Below, one piece after another: positions 1 through 9,097 of a stretch of 64,000 nt of DNA. The stretch spans positions 1 through 64,000 of the forward strand of contig JBAXYB010000001.1 of NCBI GenBank assembly GCA_037127585.1, read 5' to 3'. This DNA is from CAINDI01 sp037127585 (GTDB lineage Bacteria > Verrucomicrobiota > Verrucomicrobiia > Palsa-1439). Within the stretch, counting starts at the first letter, position 1; the number at the start of each line of letters is the position of its first letter. The position numbers and the translations under genes are program-made. The notes beneath the pieces are model-generated. The model was not told the DNA's origin. It made no database searches and saw only the letters and a program-made list of their open reading frames with translations.

Positions 1-49
1 AGCAACTTTGTTGCGCGTCCGCCAGTAATCATGCCATCGATCAGTTTAG

Positions 50-217
50 TTCAGTAACGTGTACAAAGTCCGGCAAACCTCCATGAACCAAGTTCCAATG
101 AAACGCGGTTGTGCCTACGAGGACATTTGCAAGGCACTCAGATTTCTTGCGAGCGATGCATCCAGCTATATCACCGGCAGCGCACTCAGTGTAACCGTCG
201 GGCAGGAGATGAATTAA
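50..217 (+). pseudogene. C-terminal remnant of a short-chain dehydrogenase/reductase (SDR)
   Basis: The frame ending at the TAA at 215-217 reads like the C-terminal end of a classical SDR: VPMKRG, then ALRFLASDASSYITGSAL and a near-GGQEMN ending, matching the family pattern of P-x-x-R, FLASD-x-x-S-x-I-T-G and a final DGG. The frame is closed by a TAG at 47-49 and no N-terminal Rossmann part precedes it inside the window. It is therefore a fragment or a frameshifted gene whose start lies upstream. It ends one base before the next start codon. Confidence 0.5.
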
Positions 218-218
218 C

Positions 219-1226
219 ATGGCGAAGAAACCAAGCATCCAAACAACCACCGTCGGTTCATACCCGGTCCTCGATTGGCTCGCGGCATTGCCGAGCGAAC
301 AAGCCGTCATCGATGCCACGAGCGTCGTCTTCAGTTTGCAACGTCGTGCCGGCATTGATCTGCCGACCGATGGCGAGCTGTACCGGTTTGACGTGAATCA
401 TCCCGACACCAACGGCATGATCGAATACTTCATCGGCCCGATGGACGGCATCCAACGCCGGCTCGGTCGCTCGACGGCTGAGGAATTTTGCCGGCATGCC
501 CCAATGAGCTTCCGTCGGAAGCCGGCCGGTGTTGTGACCGGTCCGGTGGGCGAGGGCGGGCTCGATTTGCTCAGCGACTGTCAACGCGCTGCGAGCGTTG
601 CCGGCGGACCATTCAAGTTCACCGTCACGAGTCCGTACATGCTCGCGCGGACGTTGATGGACAAACATTACGGCAGCTTTGAGAAAATGCTGATGGGATT
701 GGCCGAAGTGATCGCCGCGCAAATGCCGGGTTTGCCCTGCGCCTGCATTCAGGTAGACGAAGCCAATATCCCCGGCAATCCCGCCGATGCGCCGATGGCC
801 GCGCGTTCGATGAACGTCGTGCTCGATGCCATCAAGTGCGAACGCGCCGTGCATTTCTGTTTCGGCAACTACGGTGGTCAGACGATTCAGAAAGGCGCAT
901 GGAAACCGCTCCTCGATTTCCTCAACAGCCTCCACTGTGACCATCTCGTCCTCGAACTCGCTCACCGGCCCGCGTCGGACTTGCAGGCTTTGAAGGAGAT
1001 CGACCCGAAGATCGCGCTCGGCGTCGGCGTCATTGACATCAAAGTCAATCATGTCGAAACGCCCGATGAAGTTGCCAAGCGCATTGAGAACGTCGAGAAG
1101 GTCGTTGGCTCCGGTCGCGTGAAATGGGTGCACCCCGACTGCGGATTCTGGATGCTCAAGCGTTCCGTGGCTGACCGGAAGATTGAGGCGCTGGTAAGGG
1201 GCCGGGACAAATACCTCGGAATTTAA
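219..1226 (+). CDS. Cobalamin-independent methionine synthase (MetE) C-terminal-domain-like protein
   Basis: 335-residue single-domain protein of the UroD/MetE TIM-barrel superfamily. It begins with TTTVGSYP, the hallmark of the MetE C-terminal catalytic domain. The zinc site is visible: H212 and C214 (in VHFCFGN), E246 (LVLELAHR) and C308 (HPDCGF), in the order and spacing expected for MetE. The MetE N-terminal domain is absent, so this is the short archaeal-MetE-like form, often a methyltransferase of unknown methyl donor rather than the housekeeping enzyme. A ribosome site (AGGAGA at about 204-209) precedes the ATG. An SDR remnant lies upstream and transposase debris downstream, so context gives no substrate. 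Family is confident; exact reaction is not. Confidence 0.85.
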   Translation: MAKKPSIQTTTVGSYPVLDWLAALPSEQAVIDATSVVFSLQRRAGIDLPTDGELYRFDVNHPDTNGMIEYFIGPMDGIQRRLGRSTAEEFCRHAPMSFRRKPAGVVTGPVGEGGLDLLSDCQRAASVAGGPFKFTVTSPYMLARTLMDKHYGSFEKMLMGLAEVIAAQMPGLPCACIQVDEANIPGNPADAPMAARSMNVVLDAIKCERAVHFCFGNYGGQTIQKGAWKPLLDFLNSLHCDHLVLELAHRPASDLQALKEIDPKIALGVGVIDIKVNHVETPDEVAKRIENVEKVVGSGRVKWVHPDCGFWMLKRSVADRKIEALVRGRDKYLGI

Positions 1227-1252
1227 CCACGGATTACGCGGATGGCGCGGCG

Positions 1253-1567
1253 GAGATTCACATCGTCCCGCGCCAGCGCCGGCCTCTGGCGAGGAGTTTA
1301 CGGCGGTGGATGAATCGGCGGGCGGCGATTGAGCCGGTGATTGGACACTTGCAGTCGGAGCATCGGATGGAGCGCAATCAGCTGAAGGGTCGTGTGGGCG
1401 ATCAACTCAACGCAGTGTTGAGCGCCTGCGGGTACAACTTGAGGAAGCTCCTGCGAGCTTTCGTTGGTCTCGATTGGTTGGAGTCTCTGCTGGCGACTCG
1501 GCGCTGCTTGCTCCAACTCTTACCCGCTCACGAACATCCCTTAAACCACTTTTTCAGGATCGACTAA
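1253..1567 (+). pseudogene. IS5-family transposase, C-terminal remnant
   Basis: The open frame through 1310-1567 reads RRAAIEPVIGHLQSEHRMERN followed by LKGRVGDQLNAVLSACGYNLRKLL, the C-terminal end of IS5-family (ISL2/IS1478-like) transposases. It includes the E of the DDE triad in IEPVIGHLQSEHRM. Upstream in frame, HIVPRQRRPLARSLRRW continues the similarity back to about 1253. The first two catalytic Asp regions are missing, so this is the relic of an old insertion. It differs in sequence from the complete IS5-type transposase at 38432-39487. Confidence 0.75.
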
Positions 1568-1593
1568 ATAATTTGCTTGCAGATTCCTCCATG

Positions 1594-1608
1594 TATTATA
1601 CGTTTGAT
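1594..1608. promoter_or_regulatory. Possible promoter -10 with operator half-site upstream of the GH2 gene
   Basis: TATTAT (1594-1599) is directly followed by ACGTTTGAT (1600-1608), one half of the TCAAACGTTTGA palindrome found intact at 16314 and 26001. A TTGCTT lies about 15-17 bases upstream. The site is some 250 bases before the GH2 start. The rest of 1568-1859 shows no gene. Confidence 0.3.
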
Positions 1609-1859
1609 GGAAGATGAAATTCAATACCCCGCGCGGACCGTGAAGGTGAGCCAGTGGAGAAATGTCGGCGGATGACACCCGACAGCGGGCAGACGGATTT
1701 CGAGCGATCTTGGAACATTCACCACAACCTTATTGCGATCGCGCAGACAGCCTGCTACATGGAATCCAAAGGCAGTAAATCTATTTTGAATTGCCGGAGA
1801 AATATGACCTGACCGGTCCTGTACCGTCTTGGAATCTCATCAGTCAACCAGAGTCTATC

Positions 1860-4820
1860 ATGTCAACCTCCAGCCAAACCAACATGTCTGAACTCCGTTC
1901 CGGTTGCCCGACAATCGATCGCGTCAAGGACTGTCGCGAACAGGTTGTCCTGGATGGCACTTGGGACCTGGTGTTTGATCCAAACGACATCGGCAAACGG
2001 AAGCGTTGGTTTGAAGACCTACCACGGCCGGTGAAAAAGATCGCGGTCCCGGGGGTGATCGAACTCGTCCAACCGAAGTATGACGGTGTCGCGTGGTACC
2101 AAACCACCTTCGAAGGTGTTGAGCGCTGGAAGGGTCGCCGCATTCGCTTGGGCTTCGGCGCCGCCCAGTATTATGCTGAATGCTGGCTGAACGGGCGCCG
2201 GCTCGGCGCCCATGAAGGCGGGCATACGCCGTTCGAATTCGACATTTCCCAAGTCGTTCGCCACGGAGAAAACCGGCTGGTGGTCCGCATCATTAATCCC
2301 CCCATGGACCGCGAAATCGAGGGATTCCGCTGCGGTGCGCCCTTAAACCAGAGCAACATCCCCGTCGGCAAAGCCGGTTGGTATTATAATTTCGGTGGTC
2401 TCTGGCAAGGTGTCTCTCTCACTGTCACCGAACGCACGTTCATCCAGGATGTCTATGTCCAGCCGTTGCCGTTCCAGAACAAGGCCGACTTCCAAGTCAC
2501 CATTCACCATGACGGCCCCGCCGGCACCTATGAATTGGCTGGGTGCGTGATCCCGTGGAAGGGCGGTCCGGATGCCAATCCTGTGGCCGCCAAGAATATC
2601 AAGGTGCGCCTGAAAAAAGGCGACAATATCGTCACCGTCTCGATGCGCTTCAAGAAGTTCAGGTTTTGGTCGGTGGAGGATCCGTTCCTCTATGTCGCCC
2701 AGTTTACCCTGCTCGGAAAAGCGCAGCCGATCGACAGCACCCAGGTGCGTTTCGGCATGCGGGAATTCACGATTTCGAGAGGACGCTTCCTCCTGAACGG
2801 ACGTCCCGTTGTCATGAAGGGATTCCTCGGCCAGGGAATGTATCCACGCACTCTGATTTTCCCAGAAACCCCCGCCATGGCCCGCAAGGAATTGCGACTG
2901 ATCAAGGACCATGGCTTCAACTTCCTCCGTACCCACCTGCAGCCGCCGCCGCCGTACTATCTGGATCTGGCGGATGAGATGGGAATCCTGATCCTCGGCG
3001 AGCCGGCCATCGGCTGGATCATCAACACGCCGCCGACCGAGGGGCGTTGCCGGCGTGCGATCGAGGAGATGATGGCCCGCGACCGGAATCACCCGAGCAT
3101 CATCATGTGGTGCCTGCTCAACGAGGCGTTTCATTTCCTCGGGTTCAGTATCCCGCAGGTCATCGACCTGACCGCGCGCCTGGCCCGGCAGGCCCGCGCA
3201 ATTGATTCCACCCGCCTGATGATCAACACTTCCGGCGGCTACTACATTGGTGAGCCCGCAAAAGACGCCAAAAAGAAATCCAAGGCGCAACCTGTTCCCG
3301 AGGGGATGGCTGCCATCATGCTCCCCAATTCAACCCGCATGGAAAATTTCCTCGACATCCATGCCTACTGCAAACTGCCGGCCTCGGAAAAGGCCCTCAT
3401 CACCTATCGTTCCCGAGATGCCCATGGCATGGCCCTCTTTGTCAGCGAATACGGCGCGCCCGAAACGCCCCCGAATTTTCGCAGGGTCCTGCAAGGTTAC
3501 ACACCCAAGGAACGACGACTCGGCCTCGAGGATTATCAGTTGCACAAGGATTTTTTCGAATCCCTGTGCCATGGTTTCTCCCAAGCCCGACTGGCCGACA
3601 CCTTCGGCACCGTCGATCGCCTCATTGAGGAAGCCAACCGGAAGCGCGCCGATGATATGCGGCTCGTCACCAGCGCCATGCGCGTCAACGCCAATCTCGG
3701 GGGGCTTTGTTTCTGCCAATTGGCCGATGCCAGTGGGGAGCTCTTCGGCGCCACCGACGTCTGGCGCGAGCCCAAGCCGATGTTTCACGCCCTGGTCAGC
3801 GCCGTGCGAACCCCCCTGCTTGTTCCCTTTGTCACTCCGCGACTGGTCGAAGCCGGAAAACGGGTTCAGGTCGATGCCCGTCTCGTCAACGAAACGCAGC
3901 GGGGGCCGACCTATTCCTACAAGGTCGAAATCACCAGGGACAATCGCTCGTTGGAACGCTGCGCCCAGGGCACGGTCCGCGCCCGCGCCGCCGTCCAGAC
4001 GGTCTTTAACGGGAAATCGAAATCGCCTCTGCCCGCGGGACGCTACAACATTCGCACGACCCTGACCGGGGCAAACCGCCTCCACCACGTCGACAAAATG
4101 GAGTTTGCGGTAATCGATGTCGGGCAGTGCCACGTTCCTCGCGTGGCCATCAAAGATCCCAAGGCCACCCTGAAACAGGCATTGACCGGCCTGGGCGTCG
4201 AGACCGATCTGTATGGGAATAATTACCGCAATAAGAATATCCCAATCCTCATGGATCTGCGGGAGAAATATCCCGACCGGGCCCTGATCACGGAAGATTT
4301 CGGACAATTGAAGAAGATCGTGCAGTTGGGCGGGTGTGCCATCCTGTTCGAGCCGGAATGTCTGCTCCTCTACGAGGCGCTTTTCCCTTGGCTCCTGCGG
4401 CACGAGCCTGTCCTGACGACATTCAGTTACATCCGGAAGCATCCCATCTTCGCCGGGCTGCCCGTCAACACCGTCTCGGACTTTGTCTATGCCGACGTGG
4501 AGCCGGACAAATTCGACCGGGGCGCAGACGTCGTCGCGGCGGGAGGCGAAGTCCTCTGGGGGGTGTTTTCCATGCACCGTTGGACCCGGCCGGCCAACTA
4601 TTTCTGGGGCGCCGGCCTCTACCTTCTCCCCCTCGGGCGCGGGCACATCATCGTCTCGCAGCTCCGGATTCTCAACTCGGTCCAGGAAAGCCCGGTCGCC
4701 CGGCGCATCTTGGTCAATCTGATTAACTACGCCGGTAACGTAATCCGTCCCGGGGGCGAAGCCAAGCTCCTGTCGCGCTGCATCGACCCGCTCAGCCAGG
4801 CGGAGCTTCGCAACCTGTGA
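1860..4820 (+). CDS. Glycoside hydrolase family 2 protein (beta-galactosidase/beta-glucuronidase type)
   Basis: 986 residues from ATG 1860; the frame is open further up, but only to a TTG at 1791. The GH2 order is clear: N-terminal jelly-roll sugar-binding domain (about 40-210, with LDGTWDLVFDP and FGGLWQGVSL), Ig-like domain, then the TIM barrel with MKGFLGQGMYPRT and HGFNFLRTH. The acid/base Glu is E422 in NHPSIIMWCLLNE and the nucleophile is E530 in FVSEYGAP. Roughly the last 300 residues form an extra C-terminal region containing HPIFAGLP, which resembles glutamine-amidotransferase-like domains attached to bacterial GH2 enzymes. No signal peptide is seen, so it probably acts in the cytoplasm. 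The aglycone and sugar cannot be told from sequence. Confidence 0.88.
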   Translation: MSTSSQTNMSELRSGCPTIDRVKDCREQVVLDGTWDLVFDPNDIGKRKRWFEDLPRPVKKIAVPGVIELVQPKYDGVAWYQTTFEGVERWKGRRIRLGFGAAQYYAECWLNGRRLGAHEGGHTPFEFDISQVVRHGENRLVVRIINPPMDREIEGFRCGAPLNQSNIPVGKAGWYYNFGGLWQGVSLTVTERTFIQDVYVQPLPFQNKADFQVTIHHDGPAGTYELAGCVIPWKGGPDANPVAAKNIKVRLKKGDNIVTVSMRFKKFRFWSVEDPFLYVAQFTLLGKAQPIDSTQVRFGMREFTISRGRFLLNGRPVVMKGFLGQGMYPRTLIFPETPAMARKELRLIKDHGFNFLRTHLQPPPPYYLDLADEMGILILGEPAIGWIINTPPTEGRCRRAIEEMMARDRNHPSIIMWCLLNEAFHFLGFSIPQVIDLTARLARQARAIDSTRLMINTSGGYYIGEPAKDAKKKSKAQPVPEGMAAIMLPNSTRMENFLDIHAYCKLPASEKALITYRSRDAHGMALFVSEYGAPETPPNFRRVLQGYTPKERRLGLEDYQLHKDFFESLCHGFSQARLADTFGTVDRLIEEANRKRADDMRLVTSAMRVNANLGGLCFCQLADASGELFGATDVWREPKPMFHALVSAVRTPLLVPFVTPRLVEAGKRVQVDARLVNETQRGPTYSYKVEITRDNRSLERCAQGTVRARAAVQTVFNGKSKSPLPAGRYNIRTTLTGANRLHHVDKMEFAVIDVGQCHVPRVAIKDPKATLKQALTGLGVETDLYGNNYRNKNIPILMDLREKYPDRALITEDFGQLKKIVQLGGCAILFEPECLLLYEALFPWLLRHEPVLTTFSYIRKHPIFAGLPVNTVSDFVYADVEPDKFDRGADVVAAGGEVLWGVFSMHRWTRPANYFWGAGLYLLPLGRGHIIVSQLRILNSVQESPVARRILVNLINYAGNVIRPGGEAKLLSRCIDPLSQAELRNL

Positions 4821-4933
4821 TCGCATAATGAATCGGAGGACATTCAGTGATATCAGCCAAGGGAAGCGAACGGTGTCCAATCTCGGGTGGTGGGGAGAGG
4901 ATTGAAATTGGTGGACGACCCCATACAATTGAC

Positions 4934-4959
4934 GGAGCACGTTCGTGAGCATCCTCACG
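4934..4959. repeat. Short GC-rich repeat with small hairpin, intergenic
   Basis: The motif GGAGCACGTTCGTGAGC (4934-4950) recurs nearly unchanged at 60103-60119 and, more loosely, at 60635-60651. Here CGTGAG-CATC-CTCACG (4944-4959) can form a 6-bp stem with a 4-base loop. It sits in the 257-base gap between the GH2 and rhamnose mutarotase genes, which otherwise shows no convincing gene. Confidence 0.3.
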
Positions 4960-5077
4960 GAGTCGAGAATCCAGTCTGGGGATGCGTGGAGCAGGGCGGT
5001 GACACGGTATCTCATCACCAACAAATGAAATTGACGCAGACGATGGAGCAGATCCTCAATGCCGGAAGGAAAATCAG

Positions 5078-5419
5078 ATGATGAAACGCTATGGCTCTCT
5101 TATCGGAGTCCGCAAAACGAAGCTGGCGGAGTACAAGAAACTGCATGCCGCCGTCTGGCCGGGCGTGTTGCAGATGATCCGGCAGTGCAACATCCGCAAC
5201 TACTCAATCTACCTGCGAAAACTCCCGGGCGGCCGGTACTATCTGTTTAGTTATTTCGAGTACACCGGCAGGAACTTTACCGCGGACATGAAGAAAATGG
5301 CGGCGGATCCGACCACGCAAAAGTGGTGGAGTTACTGCGGCCCCTGCCAGCAACCCCTCCGTGACCGGCAGAAGGGTGAGTGGTGGGCCGGCATGGAAGA
5401 AGTCTTTCACATGGATTGA
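5078..5419 (+). CDS. rhaM: L-rhamnose mutarotase
   Basis: 113-residue protein of the RhaM (DUF718) family, full length for the family (about 104-115). It interconverts the alpha and beta anomers of L-rhamnose, supplying the form used by the downstream isomerase. Visible are Y19 and H23 (EYKKLHAAVWPG), aligned with the catalytic Tyr/His of E. coli RhaM, the NYSIYLR strand, and the paired Trp in KWWSYCGPCQQP. A good ribosome site (GGAAGGA) precedes the ATG. It is seven bases upstream of the sterol-desaturase-like gene, suggesting co-transcription. The GH78 enzyme at 45-47 kb gives a source of rhamnose. Confidence 0.9.
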   Translation: MMKRYGSLIGVRKTKLAEYKKLHAAVWPGVLQMIRQCNIRNYSIYLRKLPGGRYYLFSYFEYTGRNFTADMKKMAADPTTQKWWSYCGPCQQPLRDRQKGEWWAGMEEVFHMD

Positions 5420-5426
5420 GGTTACG

Positions 5427-6449
5427 ATGACAACGCCTACCAGAACGACACCTGCGCCAAACCTCGCCCCTGAGGGGCGCAACGCCAAGGGTGAATGGCG
5501 ACCGCCATATCCCGTGAAGTATGCGCCGCTCTTTGTCTGGCCGCCCAAACCCAAGGATGCGATCAAGTGGCTGTTGTCCTACCCCGGCTTCCTCTGGCCG
5601 TGGAACTCGGTGTACCTGTTGATCACATTGCTGACTTGGTTTTACCTCCAACCAGCCCTGGTGAGGTGCGCGACATGCCGGTGGGACTGGATCGCCCAAA
5701 TGTACCTGCGCAACCTCGGTCTGCTGTGGTTGACGGCGGGTGGGTGGCATCTCATTCTGTACATGCTCAAGCTCCAGGGCACGGCACGCAAGTACGACGC
5801 GCGCTGGCTGCGGACGGGCGACCGCAATTTTCTGTTTCGCAATCAGATTTGGGACAATATCTTCTGGAGTTGCGTCAGCGGCTGCACGATCTGGACTGCT
5901 TATGAGGCGGCGTACATGTGGGCGGCGGCAAACGGGCATGTGCCGTATGTGAGTTGGGCGGAACATCCAATCTACTGTGCGGTATGGCTGTGCGCGATTC
6001 CCTTCTGGCGCGAGTTTCACTTCTACTGGATTCATCGCCTGATCCACGTCAAGCCGCTCTACCAGACCGTTCACTATCTCCATCACAAGAACGTCAACCC
6101 CGGTCCCTGGTCCGGCCTGGCAATGCATCCGATTGAGCACCTCCTGTACTTCAGCGTGGTCCTGATCCATTGGATTGTTCCGTCGCATCCCGTGCACTTC
6201 CTGTTCAATGCGCAGCACACCGCGCTCACGCCGGCCGGCGGCCACCACGGTTTCGAGGGGCCACTCTTCAACGGCAGACTGCCGACCGGCTCGTACTTTC
6301 ATTACCTGCACCACCGGTACTTCGAGTGCAATTATGGTGAATCGGCCATCCCCCTGGACCGGTGGTTTGGCACTTTCCGCGACGGATTGCCCCACGGCGC
6401 CGGTGCTTCATTGCAGGGGGAACACAAAACTCACGAACCACTCTCATAA
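5427..6449 (+). CDS. Sterol desaturase / fatty acid hydroxylase family membrane protein
   Basis: 340 residues from ATG 5427. The frame opens upstream inside rhaM, but the start just after the rhaM stop has the usable spacing. The di-iron histidine clusters of the fatty acid hydroxylase superfamily are present: H-x4-H (HFYWIHRLIH, about residue 198), HYLHHK (about 216), HTALTPAGGHHG and a final HYLHHR (about 292). Several hydrophobic segments at 60-80, 105-125, 170-190 and 240-260 fit an integral membrane enzyme. The family hydroxylates or desaturates lipids using O2. The substrate is unknown, and its place in a sugar cluster is odd. Confidence 0.85.
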   Translation: MTTPTRTTPAPNLAPEGRNAKGEWRPPYPVKYAPLFVWPPKPKDAIKWLLSYPGFLWPWNSVYLLITLLTWFYLQPALVRCATCRWDWIAQMYLRNLGLLWLTAGGWHLILYMLKLQGTARKYDARWLRTGDRNFLFRNQIWDNIFWSCVSGCTIWTAYEAAYMWAAANGHVPYVSWAEHPIYCAVWLCAIPFWREFHFYWIHRLIHVKPLYQTVHYLHHKNVNPGPWSGLAMHPIEHLLYFSVVLIHWIVPSHPVHFLFNAQHTALTPAGGHHGFEGPLFNGRLPTGSYFHYLHHRYFECNYGESAIPLDRWFGTFRDGLPHGAGASLQGEHKTHEPLS

Positions 6450-6522
6450 AATGTGGTATCCAACGCGGGGGTAGGGTGTCCCCGCGCGGCAAGACAACAA
6501 CAAACAACAGGATTGATTCAAT

Positions 6523-7806
6523 ATGATGCAACCATGGTTTCCCGAAGCGAAGTTTGGGATTTTTATCCACTGGGGGATTTATTGTGCCGGCGACACCAGC
6601 GAGTCTTGGGCGTTTTTTAACAAAGAGATTTCCTACAAGGATTACATGGCGCAGGCGGCCACCTTTACCGCGGCCAAGTATGACCCCGAGGCTTGGGCTG
6701 ATCTGTTCGCACAGGCCGGCGCCCGCTATGCGGTGCTGACCACCAAACACCATGACGGGTTTGCCTTGTGGGATACCAAGCTCAGTCGCTTGAACGCCAA
6801 GGACGGTTCACCGGCCGGGCGTGACTTGGTGGGGCCGTATTGTGAGGCGCTGCGGAAACGCAATTTGAAAGTGGGACTCTATTTTTCGCACCTCGATTGG
6901 AGTCATCCCGATTACGCGAGCATTTGGCCCGACGTACCGCAACACGTGAAAGACGCAGTGAAAGTCAATAGCTCCTTCGCCACTCCCATTGGACGCGCGG
7001 AGGATCCGGTTGCCTGGGAGCGTTTCCTTGCGTTTCATCGTGGCCAACTCCACGAGCTTTGCACCCGGTATGCCCCCGATCTCTTCTGGTTTGATGGCGA
7101 CTGGGAACGCGATCCCCACCAGTGGCGTTTCCCGGAATTACGCGAGCAACTGACCCAGTGGGCTCCCCAGGCCGTCCTGAACAGCCGCATGGGAACGTCG
7201 GGCGATTATGGCACCCCCGAACAGTCGATTCCGATGACGCCACCGGCCGGCCCGTGGGAATTTTGCGTCACCCTCAACGACTCCTGGGGATACCGGAAAT
7301 CCGATCGTAATTTCAAAACCGTCCGCCAGTGCATCCGGATGCTGGCTGAGTGCGCGGGCATGGGTGGAAATCTATTGCTCGATGTGGGACCGATGAGCGA
7401 CGGCACGATTCAACCCGAGCAGGTCAACGTGCTCAAGGGGATCGGGCGCTGGCTGGGCAAACATGGCGAGGCGATTTATGGCAGCGTGGCCGGGTTGCCG
7501 CCGGGACATTTCTACGGGGCTTCGACATTGAACCAGGCCAAGGATGTTCTCTACCTCGTCTGCTTCGACCGGCCGTACGACGAAATCGCCGTCAAGGGCA
7601 TCTACAACAAGATTCGCCGGGTGACGATTCTGGGCGACACCGAAGTCAAGTATCGCAAACTCGACGGTGCGTGGGGTCTGCCGGGCATCCTCTGGATTGA
7701 GATGCCGGAGCGCCAACTCGACTCCGACGCCACCGTGGTGAAGGTTGAACTGGATGGCCCGCTCCGCCTCTATACCGGCGCAGGAGCCGTCATCACGGCC
7801 AATTAA
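6523..7806 (+). CDS. Alpha-L-fucosidase, GH29 (first copy)
   Basis: 427 residues, without a signal peptide, so probably intracellular. GH29 landmarks are KFGIFIHWGIY near the start, the TTKHHDGF motif, YFSHLDWSHPDY, and FWFDGDW holding the predicted nucleophile D191. GGNLLLDVGPMSDG near residue 285 is another strong family signature. It would hydrolyse terminal alpha-L-fucose. The gene sits between the RhaM/desaturase pair and the UroD gene (16-base gap), consistent with one deoxysugar operon. The second GH29 at 42553 is a distant paralog with a different active-site string (LWYDVPW). Confidence 0.92.
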   Translation: MMQPWFPEAKFGIFIHWGIYCAGDTSESWAFFNKEISYKDYMAQAATFTAAKYDPEAWADLFAQAGARYAVLTTKHHDGFALWDTKLSRLNAKDGSPAGRDLVGPYCEALRKRNLKVGLYFSHLDWSHPDYASIWPDVPQHVKDAVKVNSSFATPIGRAEDPVAWERFLAFHRGQLHELCTRYAPDLFWFDGDWERDPHQWRFPELREQLTQWAPQAVLNSRMGTSGDYGTPEQSIPMTPPAGPWEFCVTLNDSWGYRKSDRNFKTVRQCIRMLAECAGMGGNLLLDVGPMSDGTIQPEQVNVLKGIGRWLGKHGEAIYGSVAGLPPGHFYGASTLNQAKDVLYLVCFDRPYDEIAVKGIYNKIRRVTILGDTEVKYRKLDGAWGLPGILWIEMPERQLDSDATVVKVELDGPLRLYTGAGAVITAN

Positions 7807-7821
7807 TCACTCGATAACACC

Positions 7822-9063
7822 ATGACATCGCGCGAACGCGTCCTTGCCGCCATCGAACACCAGCAACCCGACTGCGTGCCGGTGGACCTGGGCGCGACGC
7901 CGAGTTCCGGCATCTCCGCCATCGCCTACGGCAACCTGAAACGCCACCTCGGCATTACCACCGGCCACACGCAGATTTACGATGTTGTCCAGCAGCTCGC
8001 GCAGCCCGAAGAACCCGTGCTCGACCGGCTGAAGATTGACGTGGTCGATGTGGGCCGCGCGTTTAACACCGCGCCATCGGATTGGTACGACATCCAGACA
8101 ACCGACGGCCAAGCCGCCCAATACCCGGTCTGGTTCCATCCAGAACCACAGCCCGATGGCTCGTTTATCGCCCGCCACCCAGACGGCCTCGATCTGGCCC
8201 ACATGCCGGCGGGTGGGACGTTCTACGACCAGACGTATTTCCCATACCTCGACAGTTATCCGACCGACTACTCCGGCTTGCGCGCCGAGATGGGCAAGGT
8301 TCTCTGGGCGGCGTTCGCCCACAGTCCGTGGGATCACGCGGGCGAGACGGACTTCTGGCAACAACTCCGTCAACGCGCCCTCGCGTTGCGCCAGACGACG
8401 GATCGCGCGTTGATGATCGTGTGTGGTTGCAATCTCTTTGAATGGGGAACTTTCCTGCGACGGATGGACAACTTCCTGATGGACATCTACACCGAGCCAG
8501 AACAGGTGGAGAAGCTTCTCGACGCGCTGCTGGCGATTCACCTGGCCGGGCTGACCAAGGTCTGCGAGGCGGTCGGCGACGTGGTGGACATCCTGCGCTT
8601 TGGCGACGACCTCGGCATGGACAGCGGTCCGTTCATGGCGCCGGAGATTTACCGCAAGCTGTTCAAACCGCGCCACACACAGCTTTGCGCTTATGTCCAC
8701 ACGCACTCGAAGATGAAGACGTTTCTCCATTCGTGCGGCTCGATCTATTCCCTCATGCCCGACCTGATTGAAGCGGGGTATGATGTCATCAACCCCGTAC
8801 AAACGACCTGCCGGGACATGGAGCCGGCACGACTGAAGAAGGAGTTTGGCAAAGACATCACGTTCTGGGGCGGCGGTTGCGACACGCGGACCGTCATCAA
8901 TCGCGGCACGCCGCGGGAAGTGAAGGAACACGTCAAGCGTCGCCTCGAAATCTTCGCCCCCGGCGGCGGCTTCATCTTCAATACGATCCACAACATTTTG
9001 CCCGAAGTCCCGCCACAGAACGTCATGGCAATGTTCGAAGCCATCGAGGAGTTCAACCGGTGA
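7822..9063 (+). CDS. Uroporphyrinogen decarboxylase (UroD) family protein, probable methyltransferase-like
   Basis: 413 residues starting MTSRERVLAAIEHQQPDCVP, the standard opening of UroD/MtaA/CmuA-type proteins. H303 and C305 (FLHSCGSI) are the metal-binding pair of the methyltransferase branch, followed by INPVQ and WGGGCDT. True heme-pathway UroD enzymes lack this zinc site, so a corrinoid or methyl-transfer role, or a function not yet known, is more likely. No corrinoid-binding protein gene is seen in the window. It overlaps no neighbour and precedes larA by 34 bases in the same direction. Confidence 0.85.
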   Translation: MTSRERVLAAIEHQQPDCVPVDLGATPSSGISAIAYGNLKRHLGITTGHTQIYDVVQQLAQPEEPVLDRLKIDVVDVGRAFNTAPSDWYDIQTTDGQAAQYPVWFHPEPQPDGSFIARHPDGLDLAHMPAGGTFYDQTYFPYLDSYPTDYSGLRAEMGKVLWAAFAHSPWDHAGETDFWQQLRQRALALRQTTDRALMIVCGCNLFEWGTFLRRMDNFLMDIYTEPEQVEKLLDALLAIHLAGLTKVCEAVGDVVDILRFGDDLGMDSGPFMAPEIYRKLFKPRHTQLCAYVHTHSKMKTFLHSCGSIYSLMPDLIEAGYDVINPVQTTCRDMEPARLKKEFGKDITFWGGGCDTRTVINRGTPREVKEHVKRRLEIFAPGGGFIFNTIHNILPEVPPQNVMAMFEAIEEFNR

Positions 9064-9097
9064 TGCAGGCTTCACTGCTCCCGTCGAGAAAGAAATC

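Noticed and set aside
3330..5024. 564-codon minus-strand frame opposite the GH2 gene
   Set aside because: Shadow of the GH2 coding frame, with no motifs and no ribosome site.
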